NCBI RefSeq assembly: GCF_024584805.1
Contig: NZ_CP075715.1
Span: 434,001-498,000, forward strand
Source of the DNA: Streptomyces sp. FIT100
GTDB lineage: Bacteria > Actinomycetota > Actinomycetes > Streptomycetales > Streptomycetaceae
Length of the DNA: 64,000 nt
Direction: 5' to 3'
The notes beneath the pieces are model-generated. The model worked only from the letters and a program-made list of their open reading frames with translations. It was not told the DNA's origin and did not search any database. This document shows, piece after piece, positions 1 through 8,023 of the stretch (positions are counted from its first letter, which is position 1; every line of letters begins with the position of its first letter). The position numbers were made by a program, and so were the translations under genes.

Positions 1-98
1 TGGCTGACCTTCGTGGCACCACGAAAACCCCTGGCGGGCCGTGCGCACAGCCACCTTGACGGCACCCTGGCGCCGATTCCCCGGATGCTGACGCTGCC

Positions 99-395
99 TT
101 GACGAGATCCGCGTTCCACAAGGGAGCGATCCTGGCCGTCGCCTGCACGTACTTCCTCGGCCGTGCCTACGAGGACGTCGCCGTCGTCACCACCCCCGAC
201 CACCGCCGACGGCACCTCGCGCTGGCCTGTGTCACCCGCCTGTGCGCGGACATCGCCGCCCGGGGCCGCACCGCGAGTTGGGCGTGCTCTCGCGACAACC
301 GCCCCAGCAGGCTGCTCGCCTGGACGGCGGGTTCCGGCTGGAGCACGTACGCATACGTGCATCATGCGGCGGACCGCCCGCCGCACCACGGGAGC
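99..395 (+). pseudogene. Decayed GNAT N-acetyltransferase (C-terminal relic)
   Basis: The translation from about position 126 resembles the C-terminal half of a GNAT acetyltransferase. It has a segment like the acetyl-CoA-binding loop (DHRRRHLALACV), then an ARG turn, SRDNRPSRLLAWTAG, and an ending like YVHHAAD. The N-terminal half is absent, because a stop at 57-59 precedes the block. Near 330-345 the expected G-F-R-L appears one frame over before the original frame resumes, so two compensating indels are likely. The frame then runs on without a stop through the antisense of the next gene. I read it as a remnant, not a working enzyme; the family assignment is from pattern recognition only. 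Confidence 0.45.
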
Positions 396-419
396 GGCGG
401 GCGGCCTGACGGCCCGCGG

Positions 420-2261
420 TCAGTCCAGTCGGAAGCGCAGCCGGCAGATCACGGCGTCCGTGTCGCGTCGCACGGCGTGCGCGACCACGGCGCCGCGCTG
501 GTTCTGCAGTATCCGCTGCCACAGATGCGCCGGTTCGACCTCGGGGATCAGCACCGTGACCTGGACACCGGGGTCGGTGACCGCCAGCTCGCGTACGTAG
601 TCGGCGACGGGCCGGCCCAGGGTTCGGCACTCCGATGGCACCCGGACGAGCTCCACGCCCGGGTTCCACAGTGCCCAGTCGCGGGCAAGGGCCTCGGTGG
701 CGGCGCGGTCCTCCGCGTCCGGGTGGCAGACGGTGACCGCGCGGACCTCGTCGCCGAGCGACACCGCGGCGGTGAGCGCCTCGCTCGTGAGCCGCGTCAG
801 CGAGGAGACGGGAACAACGACCAGGGAGCGCTCCCGGTGCGGCGGCTCGGGGATCCGGCCGACGCCGAGGCGCTCGCCGATCCTCCCGTACGCCCGGTGC
901 ACCAGCTCGAACGCGACGACGAGCAGCGGCAGCGCGACGACGATCAGCCAGGCGCCGTCGTGGAACTTGGTCGCCGTCACCACGACCGCCGCGACGCCGG
1001 TGAGCAGCGCGCCGAGGCCGTTGAGCAGGGCCTTGCCCGTCCAGCGCGGGCCACGCGCCTTCCGCCAGTGCAGGACCATGCCGGTCTGGGCGATGGTGAA
1101 GCCGACGAAGACGCCGATCGCGAAGAGCGGCACGAGGGTGTTGGTGTCACCACCGGAGAAGACGAGCAGGGCGGCGGAGACCCCGGCGAGGGCGAGCACA
1201 CCGTGGCGGTGGACCTGCCGGTCGGCCTTGAGTCCGAAGACGTGCGGCAGGTAGTTGTCGCGGGCCAGCAGCTTCAGCAGTACCGGCAGTCCGCCGAAAG
1301 AGGTGTTGGCGGAGAGCGCCAGCAGGACCATGGTGGCGAACTGGATGACGTAGAAGCCGATGTTGTGGCCGATGGAGGCGTCCGCGAGCTGGGCGAGGAC
1401 GGTGACGCCCTCGACCGGCTGGAGCCCGAATCGGGAGATCAGCACGGACAGCCCGATCAGCATCACACCGAGCAGCGCGCCGAGTGCGATCTCGGCGTGC
1501 TGGGCGCGGCGGACGGCCGGGGCGCGGAAGGACGGTACGGCGTTGGCGATCGCCTCGACGCCGGTGAGGGCCGAACAGCCGGAGGCGAAGGCTTTCAGCA
1601 GGAGCAGTGCGCCGACCGTGGTGGCGTTGTCCGCGAGGACGGAGGCGTGGCCGGCGGCCGCCTCGGTGGAGGCGGGGGCGTCGCGGAACAGACCGACGAC
1701 GATCAGGACCAGGATCGAGCCGATGAAGACGACCGTCGGCACGATGAACGCCTTCGCCGAGTCGACGATGCCCCGGAGGTTCACACCCGTGATCAGCACG
1801 AGGACCGTGAGGCACAGCCACAAGCGGTCGCCGTAGAGGCCGGGGAAGGCGGAGGTGAGCGCGGCGACGCCGGCGGTGACCGCGACGGCGACGTTCAGGA
1901 CGTAGTCCAGGACCAGCGAGGCGGCGGCGACGAGACTGGTGCGCCTGCCGAGGTGCGACTTGGCGACGGCGTAGGAGCCGCCGCCGTCCGGGAAGGCGGC
2001 GATGACCTGGCGGTACGAGGCGACCAGCACCGCGAGCAGGCCGGCGATGGCGAGCGTGACCGGCAGGGTGAACCCGAGTCCGTAACCGCCGGCCGCGGCG
2101 AGGACCAGGACGATCGCCTCGGGCCCGTACGCCACCGAGGCCATCGCGTCGAGCGACAGCGCGGCGAGACCGGTGACGGCGGTCAGCTTGTGGCGCGCGC
2201 CGGTATCGGGGGGCTCCTCGACGCTCGTGGCGGGGAGCGCCTCGGTGGTCGGTGCGGACAT
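420..2261 (-). CDS. APC-superfamily permease, KimA-like potassium transporter
   Basis: A 613-residue membrane protein with about 12 hydrophobic segments (residues 25-450) and a soluble C-terminal domain of about 150 residues. Residues 36-47 (SLDAMASVAYGP) contain Asp38 and Tyr45, which line up with the potassium-coordinating Asp and Tyr of Bacillus subtilis KimA. Length (KimA is about 607 residues) and the cytosolic USP-like tail also fit. I infer a proton-coupled potassium importer at the cell membrane; a generic amino-acid permease is the alternative. The ATG at 2261 is supported by AAGGAG eight bases upstream. It is transcribed away from the membrane-protein gene at 2428. Confidence 0.8.
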   Translation of the reverse strand: MSAPTTEALPATSVEEPPDTGARHKLTAVTGLAALSLDAMASVAYGPEAIVLVLAAAGGYGLGFTLPVTLAIAGLLAVLVASYRQVIAAFPDGGGSYAVAKSHLGRRTSLVAAASLVLDYVLNVAVAVTAGVAALTSAFPGLYGDRLWLCLTVLVLITGVNLRGIVDSAKAFIVPTVVFIGSILVLIVVGLFRDAPASTEAAAGHASVLADNATTVGALLLLKAFASGCSALTGVEAIANAVPSFRAPAVRRAQHAEIALGALLGVMLIGLSVLISRFGLQPVEGVTVLAQLADASIGHNIGFYVIQFATMVLLALSANTSFGGLPVLLKLLARDNYLPHVFGLKADRQVHRHGVLALAGVSAALLVFSGGDTNTLVPLFAIGVFVGFTIAQTGMVLHWRKARGPRWTGKALLNGLGALLTGVAAVVVTATKFHDGAWLIVVALPLLVVAFELVHRAYGRIGERLGVGRIPEPPHRERSLVVVPVSSLTRLTSEALTAAVSLGDEVRAVTVCHPDAEDRAATEALARDWALWNPGVELVRVPSECRTLGRPVADYVRELAVTDPGVQVTVLIPEVEPAHLWQRILQNQRGAVVAHAVRRDTDAVICRLRFRLD

Positions 2262-2353
2262 GCACGTACTCCTTCGGTTCAGGTCCGCTCAGGGTGTCCC
2301 CGGTACGGGCCGGTCCCGCGTGGCACTGGCGCATTCTTGGCACGGGACGGCGA

Positions 2354-2373
2354 GGTCTTCACGCGTTCTTGAC
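2354..2373 (-). promoter_or_regulatory. Candidate regulatory motif shared with the second permease
   Basis: Plus-strand bases 2361-2373 (ACGCGTTCTTGAC) match 5718-5730 (ACGCTTTCTTGAC) at 12 of 13 positions. Both lie upstream of KimA-like permease genes, although the motif orientation relative to the gene differs. Part of the match (CTTGAC) is also a common -35-like string, so chance similarity is possible. Confidence 0.3.
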
Positions 2374-2427
2374 GGAGGCCGTCAGGGGGGCGTCAAGACG
2401 AGTCGACACCGCGTCAGCTCTGCGTCA

Positions 2428-3027
2428 ATGGACCTGCCGGAAGCGCTCGCCGCCCCTAGCGTCGACTTCATGGACCGGGTCACACGAGGCGTTCCGGGGC
2501 GCGAGGCCGACAAGGCGGAACCCCCCGGACAGCATGCTTCCAACACGGACTGGGCCCGTGAACGACGGGCAGCGATCGGCTGCGCCTGCCTGCTCCTCAC
2601 GCTGCTCCTGTTGATCGACGGCGGCTCCGGCCGCCTGAGCGCCCCGCGTGCCGTCCTGTGGGCAGGGCTCGCGACCCTGCTGCTCGCCGTGCTGATGCCC
2701 GCACGAGTGACGGCCGGCGAAGGCTGGCTGGCCTCGCGCAGACTCCTGCGACAGCGGCACGTCAGAACCGACCGGCTGGTATCCGTCCGCTGGTCCGACG
2801 GCATCTCCCAGCGCCTGGTCCTGCGCGACCTGGAAGGCGGCCGCGTCGAGCTGGACCCGGCACTCCTCGTCACCCATCCACAGCTGTGGCGCCATCTGGA
2901 CGCAGGAGCCCGGGCATCCCTGGGCCGCGGAACGCTGCTGTGCGGGGCGACCGCCCTGAATCAGTTGTCACGGAGGATCGACGGTGAGACCGCCCGCACG
3001 GTCTTCACCGTCTCAGGGCTGCGCTAG
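2428..3027 (+). CDS. Small membrane protein of unknown function
   Basis: A protein of about 199 residues with two adjacent hydrophobic segments (roughly 50-68 and 77-95) followed by a cytosolic, PH-like stretch (RLVSVRWSDGISQRLVLRD). I do not recognise a named family. The two-helix plus beta-rich tail layout is common among small actinobacterial membrane proteins. Start choice is uncertain: ATG 2428 and ATG 2470 are both in frame and neither has a clear Shine-Dalgarno; an extension to 2173 would overlap the divergent permease and is less likely. Its TAG stop (3025-3027) lies inside the CTAG target of the IS element that follows; the insertion did not change the reading frame. Confidence 0.6.
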   Translation: MDLPEALAAPSVDFMDRVTRGVPGREADKAEPPGQHASNTDWARERRAAIGCACLLLTLLLLIDGGSGRLSAPRAVLWAGLATLLLAVLMPARVTAGEGWLASRRLLRQRHVRTDRLVSVRWSDGISQRLVLRDLEGGRVELDPALLVTHPQLWRHLDAGARASLGRGTLLCGATALNQLSRRIDGETARTVFTVSGLR

Positions 3028-4145
3028 GTGTACTGCCCAGCCAGGTTGGTCGAGTTTGTGTGACGACACGGTCTGAATCTGTGAGATGGGGAAGGCCTCC
3101 GGTTGTGGAGTGGAGCTGTCGAGGAACCGCTCCGCCAACCAGGAGGCCTTCGTGTCTCACGCTAACGCTGCTTTGACTCCCCGTGCCCGTCTTCGGCTGG
3201 CGCGTCTGATTGTCGATGACGGCTGGCCGGTCGCCCGTGCGGCCGAACGCTACGACGTGTCCTGGCCGACCGCCAAGCGGTGGGCCGACCGTTACGCCGA
3301 GTCCGGGCCGGCGGCGATGGCTGACCGGTCCTCCCGGCCGCACCGCAGTCCTGCCCGAACACCGCAGCCGCTGGTCCGCAAGATCGTGCACCTGCGCTGG
3401 AAGCAACGTCTGGGCCCGGTCCAGATCGCCGGACGGCTGGGCATGCCCGCCTCCACCGTCCACGCAGTCCTGACCCGCTGCCGGATCAACCGCCTGTCCC
3501 ACATCGACCGCGCCACCGGCGAGCCGGTCCGCCGCTACGAGCACGATCATCCCGGCGCAATGCTCCACATCGACGTCAAGAAGCTCGGGAACGTGCCCGA
3601 CGGCGGCGGCTGGCGCTACGTCGGACGCGTCCAGGGCCGCAAGAACCGTGCCGCAACACCCGACAAGCCCCGCAACAAGTACCGAGGACCACTACTGGGA
3701 ACCGCGTTCGTCCACACCGTCATCGACGACCATTCCCGCGTCGCCTACGCCGAGATCCGCGACGACGAGATGGCCGCCACCGCGGTCGACGTCCTGCGGC
3801 GCGCGGTAGCCTGGTTCGCCGCCCGAGGGGTGACCATCGAGCGGGTCCTCACCGACAACGGCTCGGCCTACCGCTCCCGGCACTGGACACAAGCCTGCAC
3901 CGAGCTCGGCATCACACCGAAGAAGACCCGCCCCTACCGGCCACAGACCAACGGCAAGGTCGAACGCTTCCACCGCACCCTCGCCGACGGCTGGGCCCTC
4001 GGCCGCTTCTACCCCAGCGAATCAGCCCGCCGTAAAGCCCTGCCAGCCTGGCTCCATCACTACAATCACCACCGCCCCCACACCGCGACCGGCGGCAAAC
4101 CACCCATCACCAGGTTGACCAACGTCCCCAGGCAATACAGCTAGG
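3023..4145 (+). mobile_element. IS481-family insertion sequence with 6-bp target duplication
   Basis: The element runs from 3029 to 4139 (1111 bp). Its ends are imperfect inverted repeats: 3029-3051 begins TGTACTGCC and the reverse complement of 4117-4139 begins TGTATTGCC, with 17 of 23 positions identical. It is flanked by identical GCTAGG at 3023-3028 and 4140-4145. This fits the NCTAGN target and 6-bp duplication known for IS481. It carries one transposase gene. The right flank continues directly into a MITE-like repeat, so the element inserted at the CTAG edge of that older repeat. Confidence 0.93.
3152..4144 (+). CDS. IS481-family transposase
   Basis: A DDE transposase of 330 residues from GTG 3152, which is preceded by a strong AGGAGG at 3141-3146. 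The N-terminal third is a helix-turn-helix region (RLARLIVDDGWPVARAAERY and VSWPTAKRWADRY). The integrase core follows: the first Asp is in MLHIDVKKLG, the second in VLTDNGSAY, and the Glu is in NGKVERFHRTLADG, followed by YNHHRPH. The frame is intact, so the enzyme may be active. Its stop codon TAG (4142-4144) is not inside the element but is supplied by the duplicated CTAG target. Confidence 0.95.
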   Translation: MSHANAALTPRARLRLARLIVDDGWPVARAAERYDVSWPTAKRWADRYAESGPAAMADRSSRPHRSPARTPQPLVRKIVHLRWKQRLGPVQIAGRLGMPASTVHAVLTRCRINRLSHIDRATGEPVRRYEHDHPGAMLHIDVKKLGNVPDGGGWRYVGRVQGRKNRAATPDKPRNKYRGPLLGTAFVHTVIDDHSRVAYAEIRDDEMAATAVDVLRRAVAWFAARGVTIERVLTDNGSAYRSRHWTQACTELGITPKKTRPYRPQTNGKVERFHRTLADGWALGRFYPSESARRKALPAWLHHYNHHRPHTATGGKPPITRLTNVPRQYS

Positions 4146-4257
4146 GAACGTCTGCAAAGTGGTGTCGTCAGCCCGAAGGGGCGGGCCCGGCGGCGTCTGG
4201 TGCGTGCCGTGCGTGCCGGACCCCGCCGGGCAGACGGGACGGTGAAGACACGACCTG
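4141..4257. repeat. Short MITE-like repeat, copy 1 (CTAG-flanked)
   Basis: The left end CTAGGGAACGTCTGCAAAGT and the inverted right end (GAAGACACGACC before a mutated CTGG) match the ends of the element at 25147-25361. The core GCGTCTGGTGCGTGC is also shared. There is no coding capacity. I infer a non-autonomous element with terminal inverted repeats; the IS481-family element has landed on its left border. Confidence 0.65.
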
Positions 4258-4277
4258 GGGTGCGTATCGGGTCGTGA

Positions 4278-4919
4278 TCACGAGGTACTGCCGGTGCGCA
4301 CTTGGGCGGGCTTCGCTCGTTGCGTGCGGAGCCCGGCCAGGAGTCGGTCCAGCGCTTCGACGGCCGAGTCCAGCGCTTCGGGGCTCCCGCTCCGGGCCAC
4401 CCACAGCGCCGCCTCGTTCATCGCGCCGGACAGAATCTGCGTCAGCGGCTCGACCGGCTGCGCCGTGATGACACCGGTCTCGACCAGGGTCGACAGGGCA
4501 TCTCTCAGGTGTCGGGCCGAGGACTCCTCGTCCAGGGCACGCCATTCCTCCCACCCCAAGACGGTCGGCGCGTCGACCAGGACGATGCGCCGCATGGACG
4601 GGTCTGAGCCGGCGGCGAGGAAGGCCCGGCAGCCGGCCCGCAGTTGCTCCCAAGGGTCGGACACCTCCTCGGCCGCCGCGGCGACCCGCTCGCCCAGCTC
4701 CTGCAAAACGTCGGCGACCACCGCGTGGAACAGCCCGGCCTTGCTCTCGAAGTGGTGGTAGGCGGCCCCTTTGGTGACGCCGACCGCCTGGGCGACCTCG
4801 GTGAGAACCACCCCCTGGTAGCCGTCGGCGGCGAAGCGCCGCCGCCCTTCACTCAGCAGCGCCCGCCGGGTCGCCGCCCGCTGCGCCGCGCGCTTTCCCG
4901 TCGCCCGTCCGTCCGGCAC
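4278..4919 (-). CDS. TetR-family transcriptional regulator
   Basis: A repressor of about 213 residues. The N-terminal helix-turn-helix reads [20 protein letters not shown] then [15 protein letters not shown], a textbook TetR DNA-binding domain. The C-terminal half is the ligand and dimer domain, whose effector is not predictable. An upstream ATG at 4976 would run through two operators. GTG 4919 has GGGAAGGG a suitable distance upstream and is preferred. It is divergent from the VOC gene at 5026, with two ATACC/GGTAT palindromes between them, so it probably represses both itself and the VOC gene. Confidence 0.9.
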   Translation of the reverse strand: MPDGRATGKRAAQRAATRRALLSEGRRRFAADGYQGVVLTEVAQAVGVTKGAAYHHFESKAGLFHAVVADVLQELGERVAAAAEEVSDPWEQLRAGCRAFLAAGSDPSMRRIVLVDAPTVLGWEEWRALDEESSARHLRDALSTLVETGVITAQPVEPLTQILSGAMNEAALWVARSGSPEALDSAVEALDRLLAGLRTQRAKPAQVRTGSTS

Positions 4920-4943
4920 AGCTGCGCACCACCCTTCCCTTTT

Positions 4944-4992
4944 CACATACCCCAGGTATGCTACCTGGAAGTTCACATACCTGAGGTATGTG
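4944..4992. promoter_or_regulatory. Two palindromic TetR operators
   Basis: 4974-4992 reads CACATACCTGAGGTATGTG, a palindrome with one central mismatch. 4944-4962 (CACATACCCCAGGTATGCT) repeats the same half-sites less perfectly. They fill the space between the divergent TetR and VOC genes, with a 30-bp centre-to-centre spacing. Confidence 0.8.
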
Positions 4993-5025
4993 AGATCGCG
5001 CCACGCGCCTTCGAGGAGTCATGCG

Positions 5026-5514
5026 ATGGAAACCAGGCTCGACAGCTTCTACCCCGTCATCTGCACCCAGGACGTGGCGGCAGCACGCGAGTTCTACACC
5101 CGCCACCTCGGCTTCACGGTGACCTTCGATGCGGACTGGTACGTCAGCCTGCGGCGCCCGGACGCCCCGCACTACGAACTCGCCCTGCTCGACCACAACC
5201 ACCCGACCCTCCCCGAGGGCCACAGAACCCCCACCCGAGGCGGCCTGCTGCTGAACTTCGAGGTGGCGGACGTGGACGCAGAACACCGCCGCCTGGTCCG
5301 CGCGGCCGGCCTGCCCGAACTGCTCTCGCTGCGAACGGAGGACTTCGGCCAGCGCCACTTCATCATCGCCGCACCGGACGGAGTCCTCATCGACGTGATC
5401 ACGACCACCCCGCCCACCGAGGAGTACGCCAACCAGTACACGGAGGAAACGGCTGTGCGCAGTGAGGACGCGCACTCGGTTGTGACGAGCGAACGGTCCG
5501 GGCGAAGGTCTTGA
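5026..5514 (+). CDS. VOC (glyoxalase/bleomycin-resistance) family protein
   Basis: A 162-residue protein with the vicinal-oxygen-chelate fold signature: [22 protein letters not shown] near the N-terminus, [19 protein letters not shown] in the middle, and [15 protein letters not shown] near the C-terminus. Members are metal-dependent lyases or dioxygenases, or drug-binding resistance proteins; the substrate is not evident. ATG 5026 has GAGGAG seven bases upstream. Divergence from a TetR gene with shared operators suggests induction by a small molecule that this protein may modify or sequester. Confidence 0.88.
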   Translation: METRLDSFYPVICTQDVAAAREFYTRHLGFTVTFDADWYVSLRRPDAPHYELALLDHNHPTLPEGHRTPTRGGLLLNFEVADVDAEHRRLVRAAGLPELLSLRTEDFGQRHFIIAAPDGVLIDVITTTPPTEEYANQYTEETAVRSEDAHSVVTSERSGRRS

Positions 5515-6012
5515 TCCAGATCATCGAGGCACGAAGCAGGTCGGCGGTCGCACCCGCGACCGCAGCCTCAGCCCCAGCCCCAGCCCCAGCCCCAGCCCCA
5601 GCCCCAACCACAGCCCCAACCGCAGCCGCGCGTCGAGTCAGCAGGAACTCGGCACGCGCGGCAGAGCGCTGCCACCGTCGCAATTGCGCCATATGTGCGA
5701 CGCCTTGGGAATTCCTAACGCTTTCTTGACACCTCCCGGATCACGGGGGTTTCGTTGCCCGAACAGCCCCCACGCGGCAGCCGCAGGCACGCACCAAGAC
5801 GTGTTTCGCCTGGGTTTGTTGCGGTTCAGCCGCCCCGCAGCCCTCCCTCGTACCTCTCTGCGCCGTCTCACAGGACCGCTCGGGTGCCCGTGTGGGCCCT
5901 TCGGCGCGCGTGCGCTCGCACGGTCGGTGGCGCCGCTCCTGCCTACGCTGATCAGGCCGTCTCCCGCGATGGCCGGAATCGATCGTCGTACGTCAGCCAG
6001 TCAGGAGCACGG
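5515..6012. other. Intergenic leader with CCCCAG hexamer tract
   Basis: There is no convincing gene. Bases about 5563-5627 are a run of CCCCAG hexamers (about six clean copies, then degenerate ones). Bases 5718-5730 repeat a motif found upstream of the first permease and include TTGACA at 5726-5731, a possible -35. That would give the second permease a leader of about 250 bases. I looked for the conserved strings of the c-di-AMP (ydaO) riboswitch and did not find them. Confidence 0.5.
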
Positions 6013-7962
6013 ATGACCACGCCCTCCCCCGCTCGCACGAGCCGCTTTCGCGCGTGGATGCTGGAAGGTCTGTCCGACATGGCCAGGCACCAGAAGGGGG
6101 CGCCCGCCGGTCCGCCGGCCGCGCACAAGGGGCAGCGGTGGTGGCGGGTCATGTGCCTGACCGGCGTCGACTACTTCTCCACGCTCGGCTACCAGCCGGG
6201 CATCGCCGCGCTCGCGGCCGGGCTGCTGTCACCCATCGCCACCATCGTCCTGGTGGTCGTCACCCTGGCGGGCGCATTGCCGGTCTACCGGCGGGTGGCC
6301 GAGGAGAGCCCACACGGCCAGGGTTCCATCGCCATGCTGGAGCGGCTGCTGTCGTTCTGGAAGGGCAAACTGTTCGTCCTGACCCTGCTCGGCTTCGCCG
6401 CCACCGACTTCCTCATCACCATCACCCTGTCGGCGGCGGACTCCTCCATCCACCTGATCGAGAACCCGCACATCCCCGCCTGGCTGCACGGCCGGCAGAT
6501 GCTCGTCACCCTGCTGCTGATCGCGCTGCTGGGGGCGGTGTTCCTCAAGGGCTTCCTGGAGGCGATCGGCGTCGCCGTCGCCCTGGTCGGGGTCTATCTG
6601 GCGCTGAACGCGGTCATCGTGGTGGTGGGGCTGTGGCACATCGCCACCGAGTCCCATGTCGTCACCGACTGGTCCACCGCCCTGACCACCCAGCACGGCA
6701 GCGTTGTGGCCATGATCGGAGTGGCCTTGATCGTGTTCCCCAAGCTGGCGCTGGGCCTGTCCGGTTTCGAGACCGGCGTCGCGGTGATGCCGCACGTCGA
6801 GGGCGAGCCCGGCGACACGCAGGAGAAGCCCGCGGGGCGCATCCGGGGCACGAAGAAACTGCTGACCACCGCCGCGCTGATCATGAGCGTGTTCCTGATC
6901 TCCACCAGCTTCATCACCACCCTGCTCATCCCGGCCAAGGAGTTCGAGCAGGGCGGCCAGGCCAACGGACGCGCCCTCGCCTACCTGGCACACGAGCACC
7001 TGGGCAGCGCCTTCGGCACGGTCTACGACGTCGCCACCATCGCCATCCTCTGGTTCGCCGGCGCGTCCGCCATGGCCGGGCTGCTGAACCTGATGCCCCA
7101 GTACCTCCCCCGCTACGGCATGGCCCCGCACTGGGCGCGCGCCGTACGCCCCATGGTGATCGTCTTCATCCTCGTGGCGTTCCTCGTCACCTGGATCTTC
7201 GATGCCGACGTCGACGCCCAGGGCGGCGCGTACGCCACCGGTGTCCTCGTGCTGATCTGCTCCGCGTCGATCGCGGTGACCATCGCTGCCCGCCGCGCCG
7301 GGCAGCGCAACTGGACGATCGCCTTCGCCGTCATCTCGGCGGTCTTCCTCTACACCACCGCCCTCAACATCGTCGAACGCCCCGACGGCGTGAAGATCGG
7401 CGCCTGCTTCATCGCCGGCATCATCCTGCTGTCCCTGGCGTCCCGGCTCGCCCGCGCCTTCGAACTGCGGGTCACGGGCGTGACGCTGGACGACATGGCC
7501 GACCGCTTCGTCCGCGACATCTCCCATCGCACCGCCCGCTTCATCGCCAACGAGCCCGGTTCACGCGACATCGCCGAGTACCGCGACAAGATCCGCCAGA
7601 TCCGCGCCGACAACGACATCCCGGCCGATGACGACCTCGTCTTCGTCGAGGTCACCGTCGGCGACCCCTCGGAGTTCGAGGCGCACCTGGCCGTACGCGG
7701 CGAAGTGCTGCACGGCCGCTACCGCGTCCTGACCCTGGAGAGCTCCTCCATCCCCAACGCCCTGGCCGCCTTCCTGCTGCACGTACGCGACGTCACCGGC
7801 CGGCGCCCGCACATCTACTTCGAATGGTCCGAGGGCAACCCGTTCGCCAACTTCCTCCGCTTCTTCCTCTTCGGCCAGGGCGAGGTCGCCCCCGTCACCC
7901 GCGAGGTGCTCCGCGAGGCCGAACCGGACCGGGCGCACCGCCCACGCGTCCACGTCGGCTGA
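6013..7962 (+). CDS. APC-superfamily permease, second KimA-like transporter
   Basis: A 649-residue integral membrane protein. ATG 6013 has CAGGAG at 6002-6007. After an N-terminal tail of about 45 residues comes [20 protein letters not shown], which keeps an Asp and a Tyr in the arrangement of the potassium-binding helix of KimA. About 12 membrane segments follow, up to about residue 475. A soluble domain of about 170 residues follows, with the pattern [12 protein letters not shown]. The exact cargo is inferred. It resembles the gene at 420-2261 in layout but is clearly divergent, so the two are paralogues, not a recent duplication. Confidence 0.78.
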   Translation: MTTPSPARTSRFRAWMLEGLSDMARHQKGAPAGPPAAHKGQRWWRVMCLTGVDYFSTLGYQPGIAALAAGLLSPIATIVLVVVTLAGALPVYRRVAEESPHGQGSIAMLERLLSFWKGKLFVLTLLGFAATDFLITITLSAADSSIHLIENPHIPAWLHGRQMLVTLLLIALLGAVFLKGFLEAIGVAVALVGVYLALNAVIVVVGLWHIATESHVVTDWSTALTTQHGSVVAMIGVALIVFPKLALGLSGFETGVAVMPHVEGEPGDTQEKPAGRIRGTKKLLTTAALIMSVFLISTSFITTLLIPAKEFEQGGQANGRALAYLAHEHLGSAFGTVYDVATIAILWFAGASAMAGLLNLMPQYLPRYGMAPHWARAVRPMVIVFILVAFLVTWIFDADVDAQGGAYATGVLVLICSASIAVTIAARRAGQRNWTIAFAVISAVFLYTTALNIVERPDGVKIGACFIAGIILLSLASRLARAFELRVTGVTLDDMADRFVRDISHRTARFIANEPGSRDIAEYRDKIRQIRADNDIPADDDLVFVEVTVGDPSEFEAHLAVRGEVLHGRYRVLTLESSSIPNALAAFLLHVRDVTGRRPHIYFEWSEGNPFANFLRFFLFGQGEVAPVTREVLREAEPDRAHRPRVHVG

Positions 7963-8023
7963 ACGACGCGCTCCCGGGTGCCCAGCCCGCCGTACGAGAG
8001 GAGCGGCCCTCCGCCGACAACGC

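Noticed and set aside
99..2372. A 757-residue open frame antisense to the first permease
   Set aside because: Only the first 90 residues resemble a protein. The rest is Asp/Glu/Arg-rich antisense of a clear membrane protein gene, as expected in high-GC DNA.
5740..6012. c-di-AMP (ydaO-type) riboswitch before the second KimA-like gene
   Set aside because: The leader is long and the gene type fits, but none of the conserved ydaO strings or pairings could be found by eye. A covariance-model search would decide it.
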